44,482 bases of DNA from an uncultured Clostridia bacterium (GTDB taxonomy: Bacteria; Bacillota; Clostridia; Oscillospirales; Acutalibacteraceae): assembly GCA_947631835.1 (NCBI GenBank), contig CANRMW010000002.1:1-44482 (forward strand). Reading direction: 5' to 3'. This document shows positions 29,145-37,229 of this stretch, piece after piece. Within the stretch, counting starts at the first letter, position 1, and every line of letters starts with the position of its first letter. The notes under the pieces are model-generated. The model worked only from the letters and a program-made list of their open reading frames with translations. It was not told the origin of the DNA and made no database searches. The position numbers and the translations under genes were made by a program.

Positions 29145-29975
29145 TCAGTCCGCCGGGACGAGCCGCAACGCCTGCTTGCTCAAGGCGGCGTAAGCGTCTT
29201 CCGTATCCTTTTTGGGATAGGAGACGGTCTCCCCCTCCATGGGGTCGTTGAAAAAGTAGCTTTCCCGATCATACCCCACGAGCAGCAGACAGTGCATGGG
29301 GTAGATCCACGCGCGCGTTTCGTTCGTCCCGCGCACCGTCCAAACATGACGGACGGTCCCCTCCTGCATGCCGAGCGTGCCCCAGATCAGGACCGGTTCT
29401 CCGTGATCGAGCGTTTTCTGGACGATCTCCGAAAGCTCTCTCCCGACGACCGCCTCCGCGCGGTACCCGCTGCCTTCGATGTACGCGGAGAGCGCGGGCG
29501 CGAGCGCCGTGGAATAGCAGCCCCAGCCGTCCTCCCTGCGGGGGTCGCCGAGGAACGCCTCCCACATATCGCCGCCGACCAAAGCGCCGCCTTCCTCGTG
29601 CGGGGTCTCCTCCATGGGCAGGAAGGCTGAGACGAAGTCCGCGAGATCGAGCGGGACATTGAAGAAATCGCAGAGCATCGCCGCACTGACGGCTTCGCAG
29701 CCCGTGGGGTAATCCGGGAGCTGCGAGCGGCACGGCGCGTTCAGCAGCACCGCGTCTCCCCGCTCCGTGTAAACGGCGTCCTCCGCCGTTTCGGGGGCCG
29801 CGCTTTTCGGCGCGGGGGTTTCGGTTTTGGCGGCCGCCGGTTCGGCGGCGCGCGTTTCGGGATTTGCGCGGCGGGAAAAGGCGGGGCCGAGGAGCGATAC
29901 AAGGAGCACGGCGCAGAGAAGGACCGCGCCCGCCGCGCAGACGGTCCCCCGGCGCAGATCACCGCTGAACTTCAT
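29145..29975 (-). CDS. C39-like peptidase family protein, secreted (paralogue 2)
   Basis: SQLPDYPTGCEAVSAAMLCDFFNVPLD...YPMHCLLLVGYDRESYFFNDPMEG. Confidence 0.8.
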   Translation of the reverse strand: MKFSGDLRRGTVCAAGAVLLCAVLLVSLLGPAFSRRANPETRAAEPAAAKTETPAPKSAAPETAEDAVYTERGDAVLLNAPCRSQLPDYPTGCEAVSAAMLCDFFNVPLDLADFVSAFLPMEETPHEEGGALVGGDMWEAFLGDPRREDGWGCYSTALAPALSAYIEGSGYRAEAVVGRELSEIVQKTLDHGEPVLIWGTLGMQEGTVRHVWTVRGTNETRAWIYPMHCLLLVGYDRESYFFNDPMEGETVSYPKKDTEDAYAALSKQALRLVPAD

Positions 29976-30068
29976 TCCGTCGTCACCTCCCGCGTTTCTT
30001 CCCTTTTCATTATACGCACCTTTTCCGCAAAAGTCGATACGCTTTGGAAAAGTTCGTCAAATTTTCAC

Positions 30069-30097
30069 TTTACATTGGCGGGAACGCGTTGTATAAT
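30069..30097 (+). promoter_or_regulatory. Near-consensus promoter
   Basis: TTTACA-17-TATAAT. Confidence 0.65.
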
Positions 30098-30161
30098 GCA
30101 GATAAGAAATAAGGGATGGACGCGGGGAAGCCCCGCGCACTTTGGAAAGGAAGCGTGATTT

Positions 30162-30674
30162 ATGGCATTTTGTAAGAATTGCGGCGCACAGATCCCGGAG
30201 GGCGGCGCCTTCTGCCCGTCCTGCGGCGCACCCGTCGGCGCGCCCCAGCCGCCCCAGCAGCAGCCCCCGCAGCCGCAGGGCGTTCCGTATCCGGGCGGGT
30301 ATCCGCCCGTGCAGCAGGTCCCGCAGAGGAAAAAGGATTTCACGGCGGACTTTGACGCGCAGGATATTTCGGAGAACAAGGTGGTCGCCATGGCGGCGTA
30401 CATCCTCGGCGTGCTCGGCGTCATCGTCGCGCTGCTCGGGGCGCGGGACTCCAAATACGCCGCGTTCCACGCGCGTCAGGCGTTGAAGCTCGAGATCCTC
30501 TCCTCGCTCCTGGTGGTCGTCGGGCTCTTCCTCGTCTGGACGATCGCAGTCCCGGCCGTCGCAGCGATCTGCGAGGTCATCCTCTTTGTCGTGCGCGTCA
30601 TCTGCTTCGTGCAGGTGTGCATGGGCAAGGCAAAGGAAGCGCCGCTTGTCGGCGAGCTTCCCTTCCTGCGCTGA
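30162..30674 (+). CDS. Zinc-ribbon + multi-TM (DUF4870-like) protein
   Basis: MAFCKNCGAQIPEGGAFCPSCGAPVG...KYAAFHARQALKLEI. Confidence 0.8.
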   Translation: MAFCKNCGAQIPEGGAFCPSCGAPVGAPQPPQQQPPQPQGVPYPGGYPPVQQVPQRKKDFTADFDAQDISENKVVAMAAYILGVLGVIVALLGARDSKYAAFHARQALKLEILSSLLVVVGLFLVWTIAVPAVAAICEVILFVVRVICFVQVCMGKAKEAPLVGELPFLR

Positions 30675-30749
30675 ATTGTGTTTTGTTGAAAGATCCCCGT
30701 CTCCCGGGCGCGCGGCGCGCCGGAGGACGGGGTTTTTCTGTGCCGTGTC

Positions 30750-31331
30750 TCACGCGAAAAGGAAAAAGACCGCGTCCAGCACGCCAAGGTGCTCGAGCAG
30801 GATCTTCACGCCGATGAGGATCAGGACGACGCCCCCGAGCAGCTCCGCGCCCGACTTGTACTTTGCCCCGAACGCGTGCCCGATGCGGATGCCGACCGCC
30901 GAAAGCGCGCAGGTGACGACGCCGATGAACGTGACCGCCGGGAGGATCTGAACGCGGAGGAAAGCGAAGGTCACGCCCACGGCGAGCGCGTCGATGGAGG
31001 TGGCGACGGCGAGCGGCAGCATCGCGCGGGGGGAAAAGGAGTCGTCGAGGGAATCCGCCTCGCCGCGCGACTCGCGGATCATGGAGAGGCCGATCAGCGT
31101 GAGGAGCGCGAAGGCGATCCAGTGGTCGAACTCCTGGATCAGCGATTGGAACTGCACGCCGAGGAAAAAGCCGAGCAGGGGCATCAACGCCTGAAAGCCC
31201 CCGAAATACAGCCCGACGCAAACCGCATGTTTTGTTTTCAGCTCCCGCACGGAGAGCCCTTTGCAGACCGAAACGGCGAAGGCGTCCATCGAAAGACCCA
31301 CCGCCAGAATGAAAAGTTCCCAGAGGCTCAA
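30750..31331 (-). CDS. mntP: Manganese efflux pump MntP
   Basis: MSLWELFILAVGLSMDAFAVSVCKGLSVRELK... ATSIDALAVGVTFAFL. Confidence 0.92.
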   Translation of the reverse strand: MSLWELFILAVGLSMDAFAVSVCKGLSVRELKTKHAVCVGLYFGGFQALMPLLGFFLGVQFQSLIQEFDHWIAFALLTLIGLSMIRESRGEADSLDDSFSPRAMLPLAVATSIDALAVGVTFAFLRVQILPAVTFIGVVTCALSAVGIRIGHAFGAKYKSGAELLGGVVLILIGVKILLEHLGVLDAVFFLFA

Positions 31332-31428
31332 AATCGTTTCCCACCTTCATTTGCGCAGAAAAAGGACGCCCCGAAGCGGCGCGAACGCCCTCCCGGAATC
31401 CTATGCGCCTTGCGGCGACGCTATGCCG

Positions 31429-31848
31429 TCACAGCGCCATGACGAGCGTCCCCGCGAGCAGCAGCGCGGAGCCGACGAGCGACTTCGCGGTAAATTCCTC
31501 GTGGAGGAAAATGAACGCCAGCACGAGCGTCAGCACGCCGCTCATCTTGTCGATCGGCGCGACCTTCGAGACTTCGCCGATCTGCAGCGCGTGGTAGTAG
31601 CAGAGCCACGACGCGCCGGTGGCAAGGCCGGAGAGGATCAGGAAGATCCAGCTTTTCCGGCTGATCTGTGAAATGCCGTGCTGCCCGTTTGTGAGGAAGA
31701 CCATGCCCCACGCGAGCGCCAGCACCACGCAGGTGCGGATCGCCGTCGCGAGATTCGAGCCGACGCCCTCGATGCCGACCTTCGCGAGGATCGAAGTCAG
31801 CGCCGCGAAGACCGCGGAAAGCACCGCAAATACAGCCCACATACCCAT
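31429..31848 (-). CDS. EamA-family transporter (single EamA domain)
   Basis: MGMWAVFAVLSAVFAALTSILAKVGIEGVGSNLATAIRT...PIDKMSGVLTLVLAFIFLHE. Confidence 0.85.
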   Translation of the reverse strand: MGMWAVFAVLSAVFAALTSILAKVGIEGVGSNLATAIRTCVVLALAWGMVFLTNGQHGISQISRKSWIFLILSGLATGASWLCYYHALQIGEVSKVAPIDKMSGVLTLVLAFIFLHEEFTAKSLVGSALLLAGTLVMAL

Positions 31849-32240
31849 CGCCCTTTCCCTTTCGAGCGGAAGCGGATCCGCTCGCAGTACGTTTTTTATT
31901 ATAGCGCGGCGCAGGCGCATTGTCAACGGGAGGGCGGCGGACGAAAAAGCCGTTTTTCTGGAAGTTTTACAAGTTTATCATCTCCTGAGACATACCACAG
32001 CATATAGTGATTTGAGCCGATAATACATCCGTATGTTGTGGAAACACGAACGGCCATGTTGATTTACTAAAAATTTACTAAAAACGAAATAGAGCCACAA
32101 GGCAGTATGTAAAGGGGCGAGGATGAAATTCCACGCCCCTTTTACCATATATTACTACCGAAATTCTCGAACACAAAAGTGGCAAACGTCAGCGTCCACA
32201 TCCAATGAAAATTTTTCTAGCTTTATCTGTCGAAGTGTGA

Positions 32241-32246
32241 TATAAT
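32241..32246 (+). promoter_or_regulatory. Extended -10 of candidate toxin promoter (TGaTATAAT)
   Basis: tgtgatataat about 50 nt upstream of 28-aa ORF. Confidence 0.55.
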
Positions 32247-32296
32247 ACCATTGTGCCGCGTGCTCCTTCCTGTGTTATGGGAGGGAGGTGAATCCT

Positions 32297-32383
32297 ATGG
32301 AAGGTGTGCTAACGTTCGTGCTTTCTATTGCGGCAGGTGTAATCGTACATATCATCTGCAAGTGGCTGGATAGAAAGAGGTAG
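32297..32383 (+). CDS. Candidate 28-aa type I toxin (Fst/Ldr-like hydrophobic peptide)
   Basis: MEGVLTFVLSIAAGVIVHIICKWLDRKR with RBS gggaggtg; TM then basic tail. Confidence 0.7.
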   Translation: MEGVLTFVLSIAAGVIVHIICKWLDRKR

Positions 32384-32401
32384 GCGGCACCAGCCCAAAT
32401 G

Positions 32402-32433
32402 AAAACCCCCAGAGTCGCACCTCTGGGGGTTTT
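32402..32433. terminator. Bidirectional terminator shared by toxin mRNA and antisense RNA
   Basis: aaaacccccagag-tcgcac-ctctgggggtttt (13 bp). Confidence 0.85.
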
Positions 32434-32467
32434 CGCTGCCCTATGGAAGGCATGCTTACGTTCGTCT
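32405..32467 (-). ncRNA. Candidate antitoxin RNA (RNAII-like)
   Basis: Minus-strand TTGACA (32497-32502)-17-TATAAT (32474-32479); transcript covers 25-nt direct repeat and terminator. Confidence 0.65.
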
Positions 32468-32473
32468 GATATT

Positions 32474-32502
32474 ATTATACTCGTCTTGCTTGGCTTTGTC
32501 AA
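32474..32502 (-). promoter_or_regulatory. Exact-consensus sigma-A promoter for antitoxin RNA
   Basis: TTGACA-17 nt-TATAAT on minus strand. Confidence 0.85.
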
Positions 32503-32711
32503 GCATTTTTTGTTGGAGAATTTTGTACGGTAGAAGTCATCACAAACTCCCATAGTACACACCCATAGCTTCCTTGGAAATCACCGCCAACGACCACGCT
32601 TGACTATAATAGCACAGCTTTTGTAGCTTCCACGTACTCATGCTTCCGAGCTGGTGTAAAACATACCGGGCGACGTTGAAGATGGTGGCCACGCTTTACC
32701 ACTCCTTCATT

Positions 32712-33122
32712 TTACACATACAAATGGAACTTCTTGCTGATGGCATGAGCCTGTTCGTCCGGTAACGGGCAGAACCACATACCCGTCAGCGTAGTCCCGT
32801 CTTCCTCTTCCGGCTCAAGCTCCGTCAAACACTTGTCGTATATCAACCCGTAATGCTCTCCTTCTATAAGGCCGAGCTCTTCGGCGATTGCCTTCGCCTT
32901 GAGAAGATGGTTCTTGTTTCTGGCCTCACACACTGTCTTGGTGAAGATGCCGCAAACGTACTGCTCAAAAATATCTTTTGGAATCGTGACTTGCACTTCA
33001 TAGGCGTTTCCATCCTCCGAGAGGCTGTATTGCTCACGAAGTCTTCTCGTCCAGTATGCCTCTGCACAGTGACAAGTTTGTGCCAGCAGCTTTCCCACAG
33101 ACATGTGCAAGTCCTTTCTCAT
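32712..33122 (-). CDS. Pth2-like peptidyl-tRNA hydrolase family protein
   Basis: MRKDLHMSVGKLLAQTCHCAEAY...NKNHLLKAKAIAEELGLIEGEHYGLIYDKCLTEL, matches Pth2 RxDLxMxxGKxxAQxxHA signature. Confidence 0.6.
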   Translation of the reverse strand: MRKDLHMSVGKLLAQTCHCAEAYWTRRLREQYSLSEDGNAYEVQVTIPKDIFEQYVCGIFTKTVCEARNKNHLLKAKAIAEELGLIEGEHYGLIYDKCLTELEPEEEDGTTLTGMWFCPLPDEQAHAISKKFHLYV

Positions 33123-33171
33123 AATAAACAGTCTTCGTATAGAACTTCTCTCCTTTCTCTTATACTCAATC

Positions 33172-33200
33172 TTGACAAAACTTATCGAATCCTGTATAAT
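33172..33200 (+). promoter_or_regulatory. Exact-consensus sigma-A promoter (toxin locus 2)
   Basis: TTGACA-17 nt-TATAAT. Confidence 0.85.
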
Positions 33201-33366
33201 ATAGCTGTGGAACCCACTGTCGGTGTCGAGTCCTGTGTTCGTTTTCGACTCAGCACTTGACAGCCAACGGTTAAAAAGACGGTTGCCCCGTATCCCGCGA
33301 GAGCGGAAAGGGGGTGATATGTATAGCCTCGGGGAAATTTATTTCTCATGGAGGTGGATACATAGA

Positions 33367-33453
33367 ATGCTTGAATTTATTGAATGCTTTTGTAGCGTTG
33401 CTGGACTGATTCTTTCGGTCTACTTGGCCTACAAAGCCAATAAAGAGAAGTGA
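33367..33453 (+). CDS. Candidate 28-aa type I toxin (alternative 44-aa form from ATG 33319)
   Basis: MLEFIECFCSVAGLILSVYLAYKANKEK, RBS ggaggtgg; TM + basic tail. Confidence 0.65.
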   Translation: MLEFIECFCSVAGLILSVYLAYKANKEK

Positions 33454-33480
33454 GCCGTCTGTTACCGGCAGACGGCTCAC
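33450..33480. terminator. 12-bp stem-loop containing toxin stop codon
   Basis: gtgagccgtctg-ttaccgg-cagacggctcac. Confidence 0.6.
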
Positions 33481-33591
33481 CATGTGTTGAGGGATTCGTC
33501 CCTCGGCCATGGGTGTTAGCCTGAAGTCCAGTGGCAACCGTCCGGGTCGCCACCACGGGGAGGCATCTGTTACCAGCGGATGTCTCCTTGT
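33450..33591 (-). ncRNA. Candidate antisense antitoxin RNA, locus 2
   Basis: Minus-strand TTGACA-17-TATAAT at 33598-33626 firing toward toxin gene. Confidence 0.55.
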
Positions 33592-33597
33592 GCTTTT

Positions 33598-33626
33598 ATT
33601 ATACATCATCGAATCTGGTTTGTCAA
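33598..33626 (-). promoter_or_regulatory. Exact-consensus sigma-A promoter for antisense RNA 2
   Basis: TTGACA-17 nt-TATAAT on minus strand. Confidence 0.85.
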
Positions 33627-33660
33627 CAGATTTTCAGTCAGTAGCAGTATATGTAATAGG

Positions 33661-33695
33661 AGAGAGCCGCCTGCCGCAACAGACAGCTCTCTTTT
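33661..33695. terminator. Terminator at end of phage late operon
   Basis: agagagc...gctctct then tttttt. Confidence 0.65.
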
Positions 33696-34118
33696 TTACG
33701 CATCCGCAGTCGTGACAGTAATCGGAATAGTAGACTGGTCGTCCATCGTGGCCGTACCGCCAGTGATAGCGCCAGCCTTGGTGACTTCCAGCGTAATGCC
33801 GGTAATGCTCTTGCCATTCACGCCCGAAGTGCCCTTCAGCGATTCCAGCCACCCGTCGAGGTCGCCAACCTCAGGGTCGCTTGCTTTAGCGAGCTCATAA
33901 GCGCTCGCACCCGGCGTACCGTCTTTACCGGTTATCTGCACAGTCACCCACTTGCCGTCGAGCCCCTTCTGCTTCACCTTGGACTGTCCGGCATTGTAGA
34001 TAAACATACCCGGACGAGCATAGGGGATGGCCGCGTCAATCACCTCGTCAGAAGCGTCGATGATGTCGTCCGTGACAAGAGCCTCTTCCTGATTATAAAT
34101 CTTCATGTAATCACTCAT
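33696..34118 (-). CDS. Phage tail fibre-like accessory protein
   Basis: GKDGTPGASAYELAKASDPEVGDLDGWLESLKGTSGVNGKSI, typical phage 'AYE...W..SLKG' collagen-like module. Confidence 0.6.
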   Translation of the reverse strand: MSDYMKIYNQEEALVTDDIIDASDEVIDAAIPYARPGMFIYNAGQSKVKQKGLDGKWVTVQITGKDGTPGASAYELAKASDPEVGDLDGWLESLKGTSGVNGKSITGITLEVTKAGAITGGTATMDDQSTIPITVTTADA

Positions 34119-34129
34119 TATGATTCACC

Positions 34130-34363
34130 TCACTCTTGGTCGCTGTAATTGCTGGCCTCAACATCATAATCGACGACCTGTACGATGATGAAGTCAGACT
34201 TGGCATACCCGCCATTGTTCAGCATATCCTCGACCTTGGCGTCCAAGGCGGCATTGTCCTCAAGCTCAAGCGGCTTGGTGACGCCCTCGGTAGTCGTGGT
34301 CATGAACTGATACAGGGATGAGTAGTTATCCTTTTTCGACTTCATAAGCATGATTCGGTACAT
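34130..34363 (-). CDS. Small phage protein, unknown
   Basis: ORF in tight minus-strand array. Confidence 0.6.
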   Translation of the reverse strand: MYRIMLMKSKKDNYSSLYQFMTTTTEGVTKPLELEDNAALDAKVEDMLNNGGYAKSDFIIVQVVDYDVEASNYSDQE

Positions 34364-34379
34364 ATTACACCTCCATGAA

Positions 34380-34820
34380 TTACAGAAAATCGTTTTTGTC
34401 CATACACTCCGCGTATGTACTCAGAATGATTTCCGTCGCGGCGACAGCCTTACTGTTTTTGAAATCCGCGTGGTTCTCACAGTAGCGCTTATAGGAATCG
34501 ATGTCGTCAAGAATCTGGTCGAAGCTTTCTTTGGAATGCCGTATACCCACGCGCATCTCATCCGCATAGCGTAAAATCCGAACGCGACAATTTACAGCGT
34601 CTCGCTTCGAGTTGGAGCTTTCAATGCTGTCCATCTTCTTTTCAAGAACATCGACACGCTCAATGACATCCTTGTTAATCTTCTCCCCAAGCCAACGTAA
34701 AAATGAGGACACGGGGTTGAGCTTGATGGGGGTAATCTCGATGAAAATAGATAAGAGAATGACTACCCCCGCCGCGCCGCCGAAAATCTCGGCGATTGTC
34801 AGGTTCATCAGCGTCTCCAT
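34380..34820 (-). CDS. Phage membrane protein (possible holin/spanin-related)
   Basis: N-terminal TM IFGGAAGVVILLSIFIEITPIKLNPVSSFLRWLG + coiled region. Confidence 0.55.
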   Translation of the reverse strand: METLMNLTIAEIFGGAAGVVILLSIFIEITPIKLNPVSSFLRWLGEKINKDVIERVDVLEKKMDSIESSNSKRDAVNCRVRILRYADEMRVGIRHSKESFDQILDDIDSYKRYCENHADFKNSKAVAATEIILSTYAECMDKNDFL

Positions 34821-34840
34821 CTCATGCCTCCGTGTTGCGA

Positions 34841-35197
34841 TTAGTTCTTGATATTCGTATCAGTCTTGCCGGTGATTGCGGCGTTCATTTCCTCGACGGC
34901 GGCCTCGATGAGCAGACGAAGCTGAGATTCGGACACTGTGATGCCCTTCTCGTTCAGAATCTGAGATACATTCTCAAGGCACTTGGCGAGCTTCTCTTCG
35001 CCGTGGATGTCCTTGTAAATCTGCTCGACAGCACGCACGCAAGTTTTGACTACATTGGAAACGGTCTCGTTGTTGAGCAACTCACCGAAGATGCGCCTGA
35101 TGAACAAGACGACGTAACCTGTAATCGCGGTCACAAGTGCGCTAAGGATGGTCTCACCATAGTTAGTAAGAAATTCAGTAAAGATATTCATAATCAA
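34841..35197 (-). CDS. Phage holin (LLH-like)
   Basis: MIMNIFTEFLTNYGETILSALVTAITGYVVLFIRRIFGELLNNETVSNVVKTCVRAVEQIYKDIHGEEK. Confidence 0.75.
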   Translation of the reverse strand: MIMNIFTEFLTNYGETILSALVTAITGYVVLFIRRIFGELLNNETVSNVVKTCVRAVEQIYKDIHGEEKLAKCLENVSQILNEKGITVSESQLRLLIEAAVEEMNAAITGKTDTNIKN

Positions 35198-35264
35198 ACT
35201 CTCCTTTTATATTGACCCGCCACAGAGGTTGTCCGTGGCGGGATGATGTGTTACTTCCGAGCCA

Positions 35265-36950
35265 TCAGTGCTTCTGGAGAAGTTTTAAGTCCTTCCGATT
35301 CACCGGGCTCATAATGGCGTACACGCCATCGGTGCTCTTGTTGATGACGACGCGGTCGCTTCCAGCGGTTGACTCGTAGACAATCCACTTCTCGTCGCGG
35401 ATGAACGACGGGATGCTCGTGCCGTCATAATACTTCGTGCCGGTAATCTGCACGATGTCGCCAGTCTCAATGACGGGGGTCGGAGCCGGAGTGGGCGTCG
35501 GCGTAGGCTTGTCCTCCTCGGGAGGGACGGACTGCGGAATCAGAATCTTCTGACCAACATAAATCATATCCGGGTTCGAGATGTTGTTGTACAACGCCAG
35601 AGCCTCGCGGGTGGTGTTATACGCCTTGGCGATGCTTTCCAGCGTGTCACCCTTGACGGTGTACTCGACGTCCTTCGACTTTTCCGCCGGAGTATCCGGC
35701 ACGGTCGGAGCAGTCTCGCCGGAGAATCCGTTCAGCTTCGCGTTGCGAATGATGGTCGGATAGTCCATGTACGCAGTATCTCTATCGACGTTGCCGTTGA
35801 TGCCGTTCACCTTGCCAGTGGACGAATACTGCCAGAGTCCGAACGTGCCATCGTAACTCGGCGCAGAAGCCCACTGCGCAAGCCAGTGGTCGAACCGCGC
35901 AAGCTTCGCGTCGTCCAGATAGTTGCGGAGCCAGTTCAGGTTGCTGTACACCGTGGCATAGAACCCGGCCTTCTCCACAGCGTCGCAGAACTCAATCACC
36001 ATGTTCGTCGCAACCGTCTTGCCGAGCTTCGCCTGCGAATCGTTCTCAATGTCGAACGCGACCGGGTAGGTGAACACCCCCGGATACTTCCTCAGAACGC
36101 CAGTGACGAACGCGGCCTCCTTCTTCGCCGCCGCGACAGACATCGCGTAGGAGTAGAAGTAGCATCCGATGTCCACGCCAGCCTTGACAGCATTCTGCAC
36201 GTTCTTCTCGAAGTGCGAATCCAGACCGCATTCTGTGCCGTCGGACGAGCCGTAGCCGAGACGAATCATAGCGAAATCGATGCCGTCTGCCTTGACACGC
36301 TTCCAATCGATGTCACCCTGCCAGAACGAAACATCGATACCGTTGCGCTCCACAGTGCCCGTCTCTTCGCCTGTGTGAGGCTCTGTGGGCGTTGTAACAG
36401 GCGCTTCGACAACTTCCTCGGGGTCGTAGTCAGGACGCCCATAGCCCACGATATAGCTATCTGTGAGCGAATACGTTCTGCGTGCGACCATGTCGGAGGT
36501 GTTGCCCTCAATCGTGTACACCTTGTTCGCGTCTACCTTCTCGACGATGCCCGTATGGTCAACGTCGCTCTGAGACGAGCCGAAGAAGATTTGGTCGCCC
36601 GGCTTCGGGTTCTTCGTGTACAGCTTGCCCTTTGCCTTGTAATATCCAAGGGAGAAGGTGCAGCCCGCGCCGAGAGAACGCTCCGGCTGGCAGAGCAGAC
36701 GAAGCGCGTCGTCATAGCCGTATGTAGTCACGAAGCACCAGTCCACGAACACGTCGCAATAGGCATAGCCATTCTTCGCACCGTTGTACCAGCGCGGCCA
36801 CTTGGTGTCAAAATCGCGTGCATACTTCGTAAAGTTGCCAGTACCGGCATTGGCGGTCTTGTCGTCAAGCTGACTGTTCGTCTTTTTCTCCAGATAGCCG
36901 ACCTCTTTGGCTGCTGTTTTCAGAACGGCAGAGGCATAACATTTACTCAT
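35265..36950 (-). CDS. Phage endolysin: CHAP-like + GH25 lysozyme + LysM + C-terminal SH3-like domain
   Basis: YAYCDVFVDWCF...DHTGIVEKV (CHAP-like); GIDVSFWQGDIDWKRVKADGIDFAMIRLGYG (GH25); YTVKGDTLESIAKAYNTT...NPDMIYVGQKILIP (LysM). Confidence 0.9.
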   Translation of the reverse strand: MSKCYASAVLKTAAKEVGYLEKKTNSQLDDKTANAGTGNFTKYARDFDTKWPRWYNGAKNGYAYCDVFVDWCFVTTYGYDDALRLLCQPERSLGAGCTFSLGYYKAKGKLYTKNPKPGDQIFFGSSQSDVDHTGIVEKVDANKVYTIEGNTSDMVARRTYSLTDSYIVGYGRPDYDPEEVVEAPVTTPTEPHTGEETGTVERNGIDVSFWQGDIDWKRVKADGIDFAMIRLGYGSSDGTECGLDSHFEKNVQNAVKAGVDIGCYFYSYAMSVAAAKKEAAFVTGVLRKYPGVFTYPVAFDIENDSQAKLGKTVATNMVIEFCDAVEKAGFYATVYSNLNWLRNYLDDAKLARFDHWLAQWASAPSYDGTFGLWQYSSTGKVNGINGNVDRDTAYMDYPTIIRNAKLNGFSGETAPTVPDTPAEKSKDVEYTVKGDTLESIAKAYNTTREALALYNNISNPDMIYVGQKILIPQSVPPEEDKPTPTPTPAPTPVIETGDIVQITGTKYYDGTSIPSFIRDEKWIVYESTAGSDRVVINKSTDGVYAIMSPVNRKDLKLLQKH

Positions 36951-37001
36951 GCAAATCTTCCTTTCTTCGTGTAAATATTTGTGTTGTTTGCGGTTTGTGG
37001 A

Positions 37002-37229
37002 TTACCCGATGCTGGGGCTCTCCATCTGAGCGTCCTCGGCTGCGTACTGTTCGTACTCTTCCGTGACCTTCCTCTTGACTTCCTCCGCGAACTCATAGAA
37101 CGCCTGATATTCCTCGGGCTTCTCGTCCTTCTGGCGGAGCAGAGCAATCTGGTCGTTGATGCTGTACTTCGCGCTGATGACGTTTCCAATCATTTCCTCG
37201 CGGGTGATTCTCGATTTTCCGTTTTCCAT
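37002..37229 (-). CDS. Small phage protein, unknown
   Basis: MENGKSRITREEMIGNVISAKYSINDQIALLRQKDEKPEEYQAFYEFAEEVKRKV; overlaps 3' end of RT gene. Confidence 0.65.
   Translation of the reverse strand: MENGKSRITREEMIGNVISAKYSINDQIALLRQKDEKPEEYQAFYEFAEEVKRKVTEEYEQYAAEDAQMESPSIG

Noticed and set aside
31332-31428. yybP-ykoY (Mn) riboswitch upstream of mntP
   Set aside because: Leader has a terminator-like hairpin but I could not match the conserved riboswitch core; it is more simply the terminator of the upstream EamA gene. A Rfam search would settle it.
33696-34118. A second VR in the fibre-like gene
   Set aside because: No similarity to the TR sequence was seen in this gene or elsewhere in the window.
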